DNA of 64,000 nt from Trichoplax sp. H2 (Eukaryota > Placozoa > Uniplacotomia > Trichoplacea). Positions within the stretch are counted from its first letter, which is position 1, and each line of letters opens with the position of its first letter. The stretch spans positions 124,001 through 188,000 of the forward strand of contig NOWV01000119.1 in assembly GCA_003344405.1 (NCBI GenBank), given 5' to 3'. Below, piece by piece: positions 53,406-64,000 of this stretch. The notes beneath the pieces are model-generated. The model saw nothing but the letters and a program-made list of their open reading frames with translations. It had not been told where the DNA came from and did not search any database. Made by a program: the position numbers and the translations under genes.

Positions 53406-55066
53406 TTACCTTGACGAAAGCGAATGAAAAATATTATAGACAATACCCTCAGAATAAAAATGTTTACGTGATGGAATTCCCATTTTCTTATATTTGTAAT
53501 ATTCATTTGTTGTCATATTACGAAATATTAAATAAATGTGAAAGATAGTAAATCCTCCTAGTGCAAAAATGAGCATAAAAAGAGTAGTTAGTAATAGTGC
53601 TATTAAAGGATACTCCATAAAGAGATGTTGACAAACGACTGATAACGTCATAGATTTCAATTCTCCAGAAATTGGATCGACATAGGCAGCTAGAAATATC
53701 TTTTGCTTATCCACAATACAACAGAATATTCGAAAAATAATAATCGTACCATAAATACATATAGTTAGTAATGATATCAACAATCCAATAAAATATGCGA
53801 TATTCCTTCGCCCAATGCAATTATTGACCCATACGCAATGATGATCAAATCTTGCCACGCAATGGTTACAATAGGCTATAATCAATCAAAATATTTACAA
53901 GGTTAATGGCGTACTTAGTTTGCGTTACAGTTGTAAATATTCGTCTGACGACGATTAAGTAATCTACATAAATCTAGTCATAGTCTATCAATACAGGTAA
54001 CTTACTGCAATGCTTGGATCTTGCAGGTTTAATAAAATCGCATGATGTACAACGATTTTTGGAATAAAGTTGCTCATCATAACGATACATTTTCGTGTAT
54101 CGATCATGATTGCGCTTATTTATAACGCCTGGATCGATATAGGAAAGAAGGGTAAAGAATAATAGATTGGTCAATATCATAGAAGCAGTAACAGTCTTGT
54201 GATGTTCAGCCACATAGTCGCAAGGCAAATGTGGACAAATTTGAAAAATAAAAATCCAATATCCCACTGCAACCAGTGTAATATAAGTGAATTGATAAAA
54301 TCGATTCCTAAGAGAAAGAAAATCAAGGCGGTCAATGTGCTAGACATCGTAAAAGCATATAAAGCATATTATCAGTAAGTTGATTAAAGGATCATTTTAA
54401 AACTACTGGTTATCATTGAGCTCATGCTAGTACTGCATATAACTGCAGTAAGCATTACGTCTAGATTTACTCAAGAATCTTAGAGATGATACTGTACGAG
54501 TATATACCGGTGCAAAGTAGCGTTACGATATTGCAATCTAGTATCAACTAACATTACCTTTTCAGCACGAAATTAGTATAGAGTGCACTTATAGCCGTCT
54601 GTAGTGAGAGCGGTAAAAAGCTAATAGTCTTCTTGATTACGTAAGCAAAGCCCTAAAAAATAATAATTCTGATTAACTATATAATCAGGCTATTTAAATA
54701 AATATGTGAATATTACAAAAATGTCATTTATTCAGTACTATAAAGACTCGAATCATAAACGTCGATCTGTACAGTATATTTGAACGGGACCGGATGCGAA
54801 ATCGGTCACGTTCATATTGATCGTAAGTTATGATAATCATGATATACTGTACACAATACGGGCATCAATGAAAGGAAGCGTGAACATAACTAGGATAAAT
54901 GCATCCTTGCTTGATCTAAGTGATACTCGCACATAACGTGATTTTTTACCCTTTCTAATCTTTCCTCTAAGCGTTGACTGGTCGTTCTTCCACAGCCACA
55001 CGAGTAGATTATCGTAATTGTAGTAAGAATGGTGAAATATCCAGCTACTAATGTCAGAAAATCCAT
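53406..55066 (-). CDS. ZDHHC4: ZDHHC4-like protein S-palmitoyltransferase, four exons
   Basis: Exons: 54950-55066, 54558-54652, 54006-54307 and 53406-53875. They total 984 nt and give 327 residues, against 344 in human ZDHHC4. The N-terminus [11 protein letters not shown] is a membrane segment. Two further membrane segments flank HHKTVTASM. The Cys-rich domain follows ([16 protein letters not shown], then [20 protein letters not shown]), with the catalytic DHHC at residues 182-185. Further membrane segments and a TTNE-Y (TTxE) motif come next. The lumenal stretch with [12 protein letters not shown] and the C-terminal [13 protein letters not shown] fit ZDHHC4 best among DHHC enzymes. The enzyme transfers palmitate from acyl-CoA to substrate cysteines at ER/Golgi membranes. 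The first ATG was taken as start, since codons upstream in this frame contain no ATG. The subfamily call is less certain than the DHHC call. Confidence 0.93.
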
Positions 55067-58000
55067 AATTTTACAGACTCGTTGGAGAAGTGGGACTTGC
55101 ACAGCTAAAACAGTCCATTAATCCAGAAAGTAAATGTGGAATCTGCCAACAATTAGATCAAATCTTGACCAACATTGCTCGTTTAATCATCATCCTACAT
55201 TGCTAAAAGTACAACAGATTATGTCTATCAGGTTGCACCAGAGGGCAAAGATCTGCAATTCAGAAACTGTAAACAAGTAAAAATTTGTTTCCACGGCAGC
55301 GTTTACTACAGTACTCAGCGCGATACGATACAGTGGACAGTACTGTACAGTTCATCTGTACTGTAAGAGCAGGATGCCGCTTGAATTAGTTTCTCACTGG
55401 TACAGAGTGGTGAACAGGTCGATAGAGCTGGTCAAATACTGTATTAGGCGCACGCTTATCCAACGCTGTATAGTCACTTACTCGATCGAGGAGGAATAAT
55501 TATACTGTACTTTCAATTTCTAGGAATTGTTGAGCAACTATTCTAGCTATAATATATAAAACTACTGTATCTAGTAAACTCTGAATACTAGAAGAAACGA
55601 TGAAGGTTCACTCTACCTCTATTGATAGCTCTATAGTACTCGTATTTCGAATTGCTATTATCGTTCGTCAATGAATGAATACTATGTTAACATAAAACGT
55701 TGATGAGGGAGTACGATCATAATTTATAGCATGCTGTGATCTACGGTATTGAAAACAAAGTAGGGCAGGGGGACAATTTTTAATCGAGTAGCCCATGCCT
55801 ATAAGATAGGATTGAATAATTAGTAGAAAAGAACTAAAATAAATCCTGTCGTTCCCGGTAGTTATATACTGAAATGTTAAGTAATGTAGTTATTCCTTTA
55901 AAATCGTAATTATTGGTTAATTTCCCGCTAAAATAGCCCTATATAATGATGAATGCCTACTCATTATATTTTTTTCAATGATTAATTTCATAGTAGTTAT
56001 CAGTAATGTAAATTTATTTTACGAATAAATACTGTAATGCTTGAAGCCACGGAAATTACAGTTAGCGATATTATAATCAAGTTCACGCGTATCATTATAA
56101 TACAATTCTCATAATAACTGAAACTAAGTAAATTGACAAGATCCGTCGCCATAGAAATTTCAGCTCATATGCGGGTATAGACTTTGCAATATAAAACATA
56201 CGTTTTATGATATAAGCCGTCATCTATCCAAAAAATTCTGCTAAATGAGCCTTACATAGTCATATTTACAATATATACAGTAGATATACGCGTATGTATG
56301 TATCTAACGTAATTTTAAGAGACAATATTTATTTTCTTTCCACCCTCTTATTGTGTCATATATTAATATATAATTGATATTAGTTATTGCACTCTAAAAT
56401 CAAACTTACAGTCAGCCCTAAATTATTTAGTAGCAAATATCGTATAAAACAAGATTCTAATTTAGAGATTAAACAACGCAGGCAAGATTGTTTATAGTAC
56501 AAATATAGAATATAGACTTTTATTATAATTTTTTAAAATAGACTTACGAATTACTATCTTAGGTCGTGACGCGAAGTTTAAAACATTAGTATCATGCTAT
56601 ATAATAGCATAATGTACATTAATGTGAATTACCAGGGTTTAAAGATATTATCTTACTACTAATAAAGAGTCTAAGGTTTGACTTAGGCTAGAAAATAGCT
56701 AAGATTTGAGAGTTACGCTATTTATATTACTAGCATAATAGCTTAGAGTATTAAATCTAATTTACAATAGCATAAAATAATCTTGCAAAATAAATTATAA
56801 AAGCCTAAGTTTCTGGTTATTTTTTGATATTTATTAAAGATATTAACTTAATTACAGCGTACTAAATTATGCTAGTATTATACTAATTACTTATCGTCAT
56901 CTTTACATAATGGATTTTTATGAATCTTTTTTTAGCATTAAAATCTTTTGTAATTTACTAATCGATGAAGTATAAAATAAGCAAAAGAGATATCACAAAC
57001 TAATATTGGATCCCAAGGTTACAACTTTTTAGTTTACTTCGACGATCACACAAATTAATTATTATAAAGATGAAATTTTTATTATGTGACTGAATAGATA
57101 AATCATGCTCACATCTATAAGGCTTTCAAACAGTCGATAATTTCAATACTCCAGATGAAATTAAATTATATGAAATTTTATTTAGAAGAGGTAATGCCAG
57201 AATCGATTTTTCCTGATACCTTGTTCAAATGATTTCTTTTAATGACCACTCAATATATGCACAGGTGAACAAATTATAATCCAGACAGCGCAAGGCTATT
57301 TTCCACATCATAAAAGTTTATATAGTAATGGATACTTGATTATACACAAGACAACATTTTAAATAAGTGTTTGCTAGATATCGATGGAATTAAACTTGAA
57401 AGATATTACAATAGAGATAATTCAAAGTAGTATTCGAATGATAAGTAATTATTTGTTGATTGAGAGGTGCAAATTTTGAATGCAATACTTTTCTCGCTGA
57501 TATTGCATATAATTAATTCTCAATCAATCGTAGACATGCAGTATTGAACATATATTTACATTATGCAAAATCGCTTAAACGAAAAATTCACATGTATTGT
57601 GCTTGATATCGAATCGATAAGACATAAAATTATTGGAAATGCCATTTACGACCTACATATGATGAAAATCTGTACGATTACATGTAATTGGCAATAATAG
57701 CATCTTAATGTAGGTATAGAAAAGTTTAATAAGAAGTAATACTACATTGACATCGTGTACTTAGCCCCTTGACGATGTAATGTAAGCGTACAAATTATTC
57801 TCTTGTGTTCTATTAAACAATTAGGTTCGCATTTGTTCTATAGCTGCCATATGCAATACCATATCCCTGCATATCATTTGATATTTAAGGTAAGGAGCAG
57901 AATAACATTTTCTTCGTAGCGATATCAAACAGTAGTGTATAATTATATAATTACATATATATTTGAACTGCATTAAAGACTTACTTAATTTCGTAATTAA

Positions 58001-58167
58001 ATGTATTATCCTATACAGTAGAGTGTAGCATTAGAGGCGCAAATAATGACGCTATTAATTGCTTAGCAATCTTATATTGAGTCCAATTAAACGAAATTCT
58101 TATACGCTGATAATACTACTTTCAAGTCCAAGATAACTCTTACTATAATTAAGTTTAAATAAAAGAT
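55067..58167. other. intergenic, no gene seen
   Basis: About 3.1 kb of AT-rich DNA between ZDHHC4-like and B9D1. No frame over 60 codons. Motifs of the ACAGTAC type cluster near 55329-55360, about 270-290 bp upstream of ZDHHC4-like. Positions 55900-58100 are very AT-rich and contain nothing recognisable. Confidence 0.5.
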
Positions 58168-59872
58168 TCAGCGAGGAGTAGTTGCTGTCATATTTAGAGT
58201 AGTATTGGCTTGCGTTGTAGCATTTGTAGTTATACTAGAACCTGCACCATTGTCGTAGCCCATAGTTCTTAAATCCATCATATTCACATTGAAGATAACT
58301 TTAATTGAGCCTTGAGATCGTACGCGAGTTACTTTAAAGGCAATATCATGTATATTAAATGACTGTATGGGAAGGGATTTATTGCAGTTAATTTTAATAC
58401 TTTTAATATAGTGTGTACCTTCTCTTCCTTCACTTTGAGCTACTATTGTCGGATCTACGTAATCTGGTCTTCGACCTAGGAGCCAGCTAATTGTACAATA
58501 GCCATATAAATGATTTTTGTTGGCTTTTAAGCGTGTTTTACAACTAATTGTGGGCATACCTAGTCAATTTCTGTAATTGCGATGAAGATTCTGGGACAAA
58601 CATTGGCACTTCACGAACATGACTATCAAATAATAGGCACAACCGTTATGGATGACTAAAAGTATAAACCGAAAGGGAGATGATATCGTAAATTTATAAG
58701 GCTACTTCACCTTCCCGGAGATATTGGAATGTGAATTGCTCCATTTCCACGGACCACATCATTACCAAAAACATCCTGACCATAAACGCTCAACACCAAC
58801 TGAGGCCCTTAGCGTTATAAAGGAATACATTTACAAACCGGATAAAATGCAACACTTTGAAAAGAGATATCGATTCGGTAAAGTACTATACTTACATCCA
58901 AATGGATTAGTGCTTTTGAACGTTATATTTAAGGGGAAATTCCATATGAATAGTTGCTTGCCATCGAAACTCTTACGTGTGGTTTGTGTTATTCCTTCTT
59001 CTAGTCCCTAGTCCATCATACAGTATAATAAACAAATGCGAATAACTCTTCAAAAGATTATATCTCTACCGCAACTATTTGAAGTAATAATACGACAAAT
59101 CGCGAAATAGTAGTCTAATTAAACTTTATCACGCTTACATAAATATATTAAATATAATCTAGAATAGAAGTTTACAACATTTGATCGGACTTGTGTTCAC
59201 TAAGTTACACTTACAGTGCAAGTTACCAATTTTACGTGTACTTCTAGTGGTATGTATAAAGATGACACTTAAAAAACTGTAGTCTTTTCGTACAACTAGG
59301 AGACTATGAAGTACTATGGCGAAGCTTACCGCTGTTACAACCCAGTCTTGGCCATAAACAAAAGTATATTTAGCGAATAGGTCATTGAATTCTGGAAACT
59401 GAATTAAAAGGTATACATGTAATTAATATCAAATTGGTTTTTATTGGGTCATATATCTATTTGACATACGAATCTTTATGAAGTTACAACCATTAGCAGT
59501 TATAGAGCGTTAATACCAAAGTTAATGATATTTCTATAAGTTAAAGTATGCCCTTCTTTCATATCAACTATCATTTATAATCCTCTAAATCAACATTAGG
59601 TAAAAAAGAGAGGGAAATGTTATCAGTTTCTGATATTTTACTTATTCCGTATTAATGTTATTTCGGTGCGAAAGTTAACCGATAGCATAAAAAGAATTAA
59701 TTATCACATTGGTGCAGTAGTCAATTGATAAGAATGATTCTAAATTGGTATCGGTACGAAATCAAAACTAATCAATCTGCTGTTCAACTTCACTATTCCA
59801 TCTTACGTAAGCAGTCTCAATTTGGCCGGTGACAAACAGATAAAATACTGGAGAATTCATCGGTGCCGCCAT
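58168..59872 (-). CDS. B9D1: B9 domain protein B9D1 (ciliary transition zone), seven exons
   Basis: Exons: 59807-59872, 59330-59398, 58896-59007, 58711-58807, 58560-58622, 58419-58486 and 58168-58331. They total 639 nt and give 212 residues, against 204 in human. The start [19 protein letters not shown] leads into [19 protein letters not shown]. Then come [58 protein letters not shown], and VTRVRSQG with [14 protein letters not shown]. These span the entire C2-like B9 domain and leave little doubt. B9D1 acts with B9D2 and MKS1 in the tectonic-like complex that gates membrane proteins at the base of cilia. The C-terminal tail (about 25 residues) is Thr/Asn-rich and not conserved. Phases agree throughout. 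Confidence 0.97.
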
Positions 59873-60057
59873 TGCTGCTGATGATTGGAGTTGGAATTTC
59901 TATGGAAACATTCAATTTTAAACTGCACTGACCATGCGCATTTGGTAATTTTGAACGTTGTGCTCCAGTTACCATTTTACTTACAGAGTTACAGTATATT
60001 GATTGATTGATTGATGTGTTTCGTTGGTCCATTCGTCTGTCGATCCGCGCCACGATG

Positions 60058-60086
60058 ATTAGGGTGGAGTTGATCTCCACCCTAAT
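60058..60086. repeat. perfect 12-bp inverted repeat (hairpin)
   Basis: The arms attagggtggag and ctccaccctaat are exact reverse complements separated by ttgat. It lies about 190 bp upstream of the B9D1 start. A short (gatt)n tract precedes it. Function unknown; a cruciform or a dimeric binding site is possible. Confidence 0.85.
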
Positions 60087-60184
60087 TTTCCCTCAATTAC
60101 GGTTCCGTATGAATGACAATAGCCCGCACCCGGATCCCGGGATGTGTACAGTACAGTGCATCCGGGTGATCGGGGCGCACTGTC

Positions 60185-60720
60185 AATCACAGTACGTACA
60201 GTACAATCTGTACAATCTGATTATTTTCGATGTCTCCTCTTCGTTCAAAAATCAAAGTTGTACAGTATTCCGTTGAAATTCCTGTATAGTATTTATATAT
60301 ACCCATAGAAGGATACCTCCGAAGAGAGATTATCATGATAACATGAACGTACAGCATCTGAGTAATTGAGTAATCGGGGTTATCATGGCTGGGCTTAACG
60401 TACAGTACTGTACTGTACACAGTGCATCCGGCCAATCACAGTACAGTACAGTACAGTACGTACTGTACAATCTGATTATTTTCGATGTCTCCTCTTCGTT
60501 CAAAAATCAAAGTTGTACAGTAATCCGTTGAAATTCCTGTATAGTATTTATATACTGTACTGTACAGTATACATACCCATAGAAGGATATCTCCGAAGAT
60601 AGATTATCATGATAACATGAACGTACAGCATCTGAGTAATTGAGTAATCAGGGTTATCATGGCTGGGCCTAACGTACTGTACAGTGTACAGTACTGTACA
60701 TTCTGAGTGTACAAGTGTAC
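60185..60720. repeat. tandem duplication with period about 254 bp
   Basis: The stretch from tacaatctgattattttcga, through cctcttcgttcaaaaatcaa, then acccatagaaggatac/tctc, then catgaacgtacagcatctga, to gggttatcatggctgggc occurs twice. One copy starts near 60211 and the next near 60465. The copies are nearly identical apart from small indels in the surrounding GTAC-rich sequence, so the event is recent. Confidence 0.85.
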
Positions 60721-62528
60721 ACTGTACTGTACTGTACATACATTACATCCGGGTGATTCGGGAGCACTGTCAATCACCGTACTGTAGTGTACACCGTACA
60801 GTGATTGACAGCGCTGACGCTCGCAGCACCGTGCTACGCTGTACCTGCTGAGCCTGCGCCAATTTCTTTTTTCTGTTTATGGATAAACAGTCACTGCACT
60901 GGAGCATGTTCGCCATGGCCAACGTGTTGAATTATCAACATCACAATTTTGCCATTTTTACCATGATGAAAGCCAAATCTGTTGCTGTAGAACTGCACAC
61001 TAGTGTACATGGTTACACGGTTATTTCTAACTGCAAAGCTACCATATGGTAAATAGTGGTTGCAGTCTGTACTCTACACTCAAAATTAAACGATAATTCA
61101 ATAAAATCAATATTATTGAATTAAATTCAATCAATAAATTCAATTGTGAGCATTGAAATGTTGAATGATGATTTTTATTTTATCTGACAGTACAATTGTA
61201 GTTGGTATCATCGTCCTTGGTACCATTGATACTCGTCCAATAGCGTCCTATAAAGTAATTGCATAAATAGACTGCCAGCCTGCAATGGATAGTATCGCAG
61301 TCCAATATTGTGTCATGTTTTATCGCGACAAAGCACGCATATGTCGACGACACTATACCGTACGCAGGTCCAATGTGGAATTTTCTATTTACCAAAGTAC
61401 AGAATAGCCATGAAAGCCTGCCGACTACACCCCTGGTAGTACCAGCCAGTGAGCACTAGAGGTGGAGACCTAAGAGAGTTTCCAGTGAGCATTGAGCAAT
61501 CCTGACAAAATGAATTTTCTTGTTGAATATTCCCTGTGACATTTCTAATTAATTCGTTCATTCATTCTATTCTAGAACATATACACCTATGTATATTGTC
61601 TCTGTAGAATATACTGTAGAACTATACCGCATGCAAACAAATGCATTGGTGTGTACACTCACTGTAGAATCGTAGTGACCATCCAAGCTAGCACTTGTTA
61701 CTTGATGGCGATCGTACAGTCGAAATGAGTGGTGGTGAAATCCACTAGTCGTTGAGTATGATGCGTATGGTACGTCACAGTAGCGTAGACCTCAATGCTT
61801 TACGTCATATACAATGTTATTGATTTGGAATTATAGCTATTGTTGGTGCTATTGTTTTTCATACAAATGATGTTGACATGGGGTGACTGTTCTCTATTCA
61901 GGACTGTATCATAGTCATTGATGGCGCGTTGCTGTTGTCATACGTAAAGGTTGACCACAACACAAGGTTGACCCGCAGCCAGTACAAAACGACGCTTCTA
62001 CCGACGTTAGGGCGTCATTTGACTTTGCTTCACTCGTGCCAACGAAGGAATTAGTATTCAATCGCAGACTGTGGTCCCACCGAGTCCGTGGATGGTCTTA
62101 ACGCTGGGCGGATTATCCAAAACAAATTAGCTGAACTTATCCGGAAGAAGTGTTTGGAAGATTGATTTGGATTGCAAGTTAAATGGTCGTTGTTATTAGC
62201 TAGAAAAGGCGGAAATTGACTTTTTCGGTAGTCAAGAAATCCAAGAAGAATCACACCCAAAAAAAATCACTCTATCCACTTGAGATTGCAGTTGAATTCA
62301 TCCAGTGGGTAAAGGAACGGAAGTAACGAATGTCCATTGCCTTCAAGATTAACCCAATACCATTCAAGACATCCTGAACAACTGTGATTTGGATTGGAAA
62401 GAAGACAAAGCAATTATCCAGATAGCAAAGGGAAAGGAACTAGATACTGTAGAGGTGGAGGAGGAGGAAGAAATTACACCTACAGCACACACCATTCTAC
62501 ATCATCAATTGTTGTATTGTACGATAGG

Positions 62529-63662
62529 ATGAGTAACAAGGCAGTCAACAATTCCCCTACAGATAATCCCAAGAATAAATCATCATCATCATCATCATCT
62601 TGTACACTTAAAGCCAAGAATGATAAAAGTGACATTAATTATGCAAATTTAAAACTAACCACCAACGGAACCAAGCTAAAAAATCCTGGCCACAATTATC
62701 GAACTTTGAATCGATTAATTGAAAAAAACGGTGCTATCAATGTCAAGCGACAAGTACCCAATCGCTGGTCTTGGTATGGCCGCGATTTATTCACTACTAT
62801 TATGAATGCTCCTATAAGAACCAATGTTATCGTATTTTTTGTTGCTTATGTTATCAGTTGGTGGATCTTTGGCTTTTTATGGTGGATTATGGGCTATTTA
62901 CGTGGCGATTTTTTACCTCAACATCAACTCTGGCATCACATAGGAAATTATACACCGTGTGTACAAAATTGCGATGGATTTTGGGAATCATTATTATTTT
63001 CAATTGAAACGCAAACAACAATTGGTTATGGTGTACGAGCTGTCACACAAAAATGTCCGGAAGGGATATTTCTACTACAATTGCAGACCATTCTTGGATA
63101 CTTGATTGATTCTTTCGCACTTGGCATTTTTTTCGCCAAGTTATCTCAAGCGAAATATCGAACGAAAACATTGACCGCTAGTAAACGAGCTGTTGTTTCT
63201 TTGCGTAATGATGTCCTCAATTTAATGATTCGTATCGGCGATCTGCGAAGAAATCCGATCTGTGAAGTTCAGATTTATGGACTGTTATATAAAGATACTA
63301 TTACTAAAGAAGGTGAAATTCTCATGAATGAACCCTTTTTAATTGAATTTGAACCTAGCTACATTCATTTATTAACTCCGTTAGTCGTATGCCATCCTAT
63401 TGATGGGCAAAGTCCATTACATGACATGACCGCCGATGATTTATTTGCAAAAAATGCCGAACTGGTTGTCATTATTGAGGGCATTGTTGAAAGCACAGGA
63501 CAGACAACGCAATATCGAACTTCCTATAAACCTCATGAAATTATTTTTGGTTCTTATTTTCAAAATATTGCTTCAAGAGATCGTTATGGTCGATTAAATA
63601 TTGACTACTCTCGATTTGATCAAATTGAACGCCTTGATAGTGCTGGCCCGTATCAGTTATAA
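62529..63662 (+). CDS. inward-rectifier K+ channel (Kir2-like), single exon
   Basis: From the first ATG (62529) the protein has 377 residues. The order is a Ser-rich N-terminus, a pre-M1 slide helix (RDLFTTIMNAP), M1 (about 100-122), an extracellular Cys144/Cys176 pair, the pore helix and filter (SIETQTTIGYGV, GYG at 166-168), and M2 (about 181-205). A cytoplasmic immunoglobulin-like domain follows (AVVSLRNDVLNLMIRIGDLR; then VVIIEGIVESTGQTTQYR-SY). Asp194 in M2 (LIDSFALGIFFAK) matches the rectification-controller Asp of Kir2.1, so strong Mg2+/polyamine block is predicted. The family conducts K+ inward near the resting potential and needs PIP2. The frame stays open without an ATG for 45 codons upstream, so an upstream coding exon is possible. 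The subtype cannot be fixed by eye. Confidence 0.93.
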   Translation: MSNKAVNNSPTDNPKNKSSSSSSSCTLKAKNDKSDINYANLKLTTNGTKLKNPGHNYRTLNRLIEKNGAINVKRQVPNRWSWYGRDLFTTIMNAPIRTNVIVFFVAYVISWWIFGFLWWIMGYLRGDFLPQHQLWHHIGNYTPCVQNCDGFWESLLFSIETQTTIGYGVRAVTQKCPEGIFLLQLQTILGYLIDSFALGIFFAKLSQAKYRTKTLTASKRAVVSLRNDVLNLMIRIGDLRRNPICEVQIYGLLYKDTITKEGEILMNEPFLIEFEPSYIHLLTPLVVCHPIDGQSPLHDMTADDLFAKNAELVVIIEGIVESTGQTTQYRTSYKPHEIIFGSYFQNIASRDRYGRLNIDYSRFDQIERLDSAGPYQL

Positions 63663-64000
63663 AACAAAAATTCTCATCTCCCCGGTAAAATGTCAACAGC
63701 CAACGTATTACAACATCTGCTTGCTTGTTGTAATACTCCTTATTATGTAGATACATATAGTATATCATTAAATAATTCAATTTAAAGCAAGATAGAAGAG
63801 TGTACTAAGAACAAGCTTTACTCTCCTTGACCGTGATGACTTTTAAATATGCAGTTGTTTCAGCTCGTTCAATCCGATCATTGGCTGTAAATTATAGTTA
63901 TGCATATAGTAGATCGTTACAAGTTTAGGAAAGAAGATAAAGTCCATGTATCTTTCTATCTCGACATCATCTCTTGTGGAGCCTCTGATCTAATTACGTT
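63663..64000. other. 3' flank of the Kir gene
   Basis: About 340 bp after the stop codon. AT-rich, presumably 3' UTR and spacer. Nothing else recognised. Confidence 0.5.

Larger units (their letters stand above)
59873..62528. other. divergent intergenic region between B9D1 and the Kir channel
   Basis: About 2.65 kb. It contains a perfect hairpin (60058-60086), a 254-bp tandem duplication (about 60185-60720) and dense GTACAGTAC/ACTGTAC motifs (60140-60790). The part 60900-62390 has short frames only and no recognisable gene. The frame feeding into the channel is open without an ATG from 62394 to 62528. Confidence 0.5.

Noticed and set aside
55067-55102. N-terminal extension of ZDHHC4-like
   Set aside because: The upstream codon is GTG, and the family normally begins at the MDFL methionine (55066).
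58724-59011. Plus-strand 95-codon frame
   Set aside because: Shadow of two B9D1 exons on the minus strand.
62394-62528. Start of the Kir channel at 62394
   Set aside because: The codon there is TTG. The first ATG in frame is at 62529.

Overview
This is a nuclear window from an animal. The genes are split into many short exons by AT-rich GT-AG introns, mostly 50 to 400 bases long, and they include animal-type families: a RUN-PX sorting nexin, a PXA-RGS-PX sorting nexin, an inward-rectifier K+ channel, a rhodopsin-like GPCR and a ciliary B9 protein. The AT-rich composition, compact introns and single-exon GPCR fit an early-branching ciliated animal, most likely a placozoan (Trichoplax/Hoilungia type). 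That placement is inference; no database was searched.

Positions 1-17.5 kb are gene-poor, very AT-rich and full of degenerate repeats, with one two-exon coiled-coil gene (minus) and one intronless GPCR (minus). From 17.5 kb onward the window is gene-dense. In order: SNX14-like (minus, 33 exons, 17520-24172); a 34-bp minisatellite between inverted flanks (24681-25737); RPL10/uL16 (minus, 27159-28811); NPC2 (plus, 31469-33133); SNX29-like (minus, 26 exons, 34549-42448); a 90-bp repeat field (43.2-44.3 kb); USP1-like (plus, 45213-48731); POLD2 (minus, 49525-52635); ZDHHC4-like (minus, 53406-55066); B9D1 (minus, 58168-59872); a palindrome and duplication field (60.0-60.8 kb); and an inward-rectifier K+ channel (plus, 62529-63662).

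Exon models were built by eye from splice sites, reading phase and family resemblance. For every multi-exon gene except USP1-like the exon lengths sum to a multiple of three and phases agree at each junction. In USP1-like one small exon could not be placed.

The genes are individual housekeeping, trafficking, signalling and ciliary genes, not an operon-like system. Two loose themes appear: endolysosomal lipid handling (SNX14-like, SNX29-like, NPC2) and replication/PCNA biology (USP1-like and POLD2, convergent). No clearly novel multi-gene system was found. The most unusual non-genic signals are the inverted-repeat-flanked minisatellite and the recurrent ACTGTAC/GTACAGT motif in intergenic DNA.
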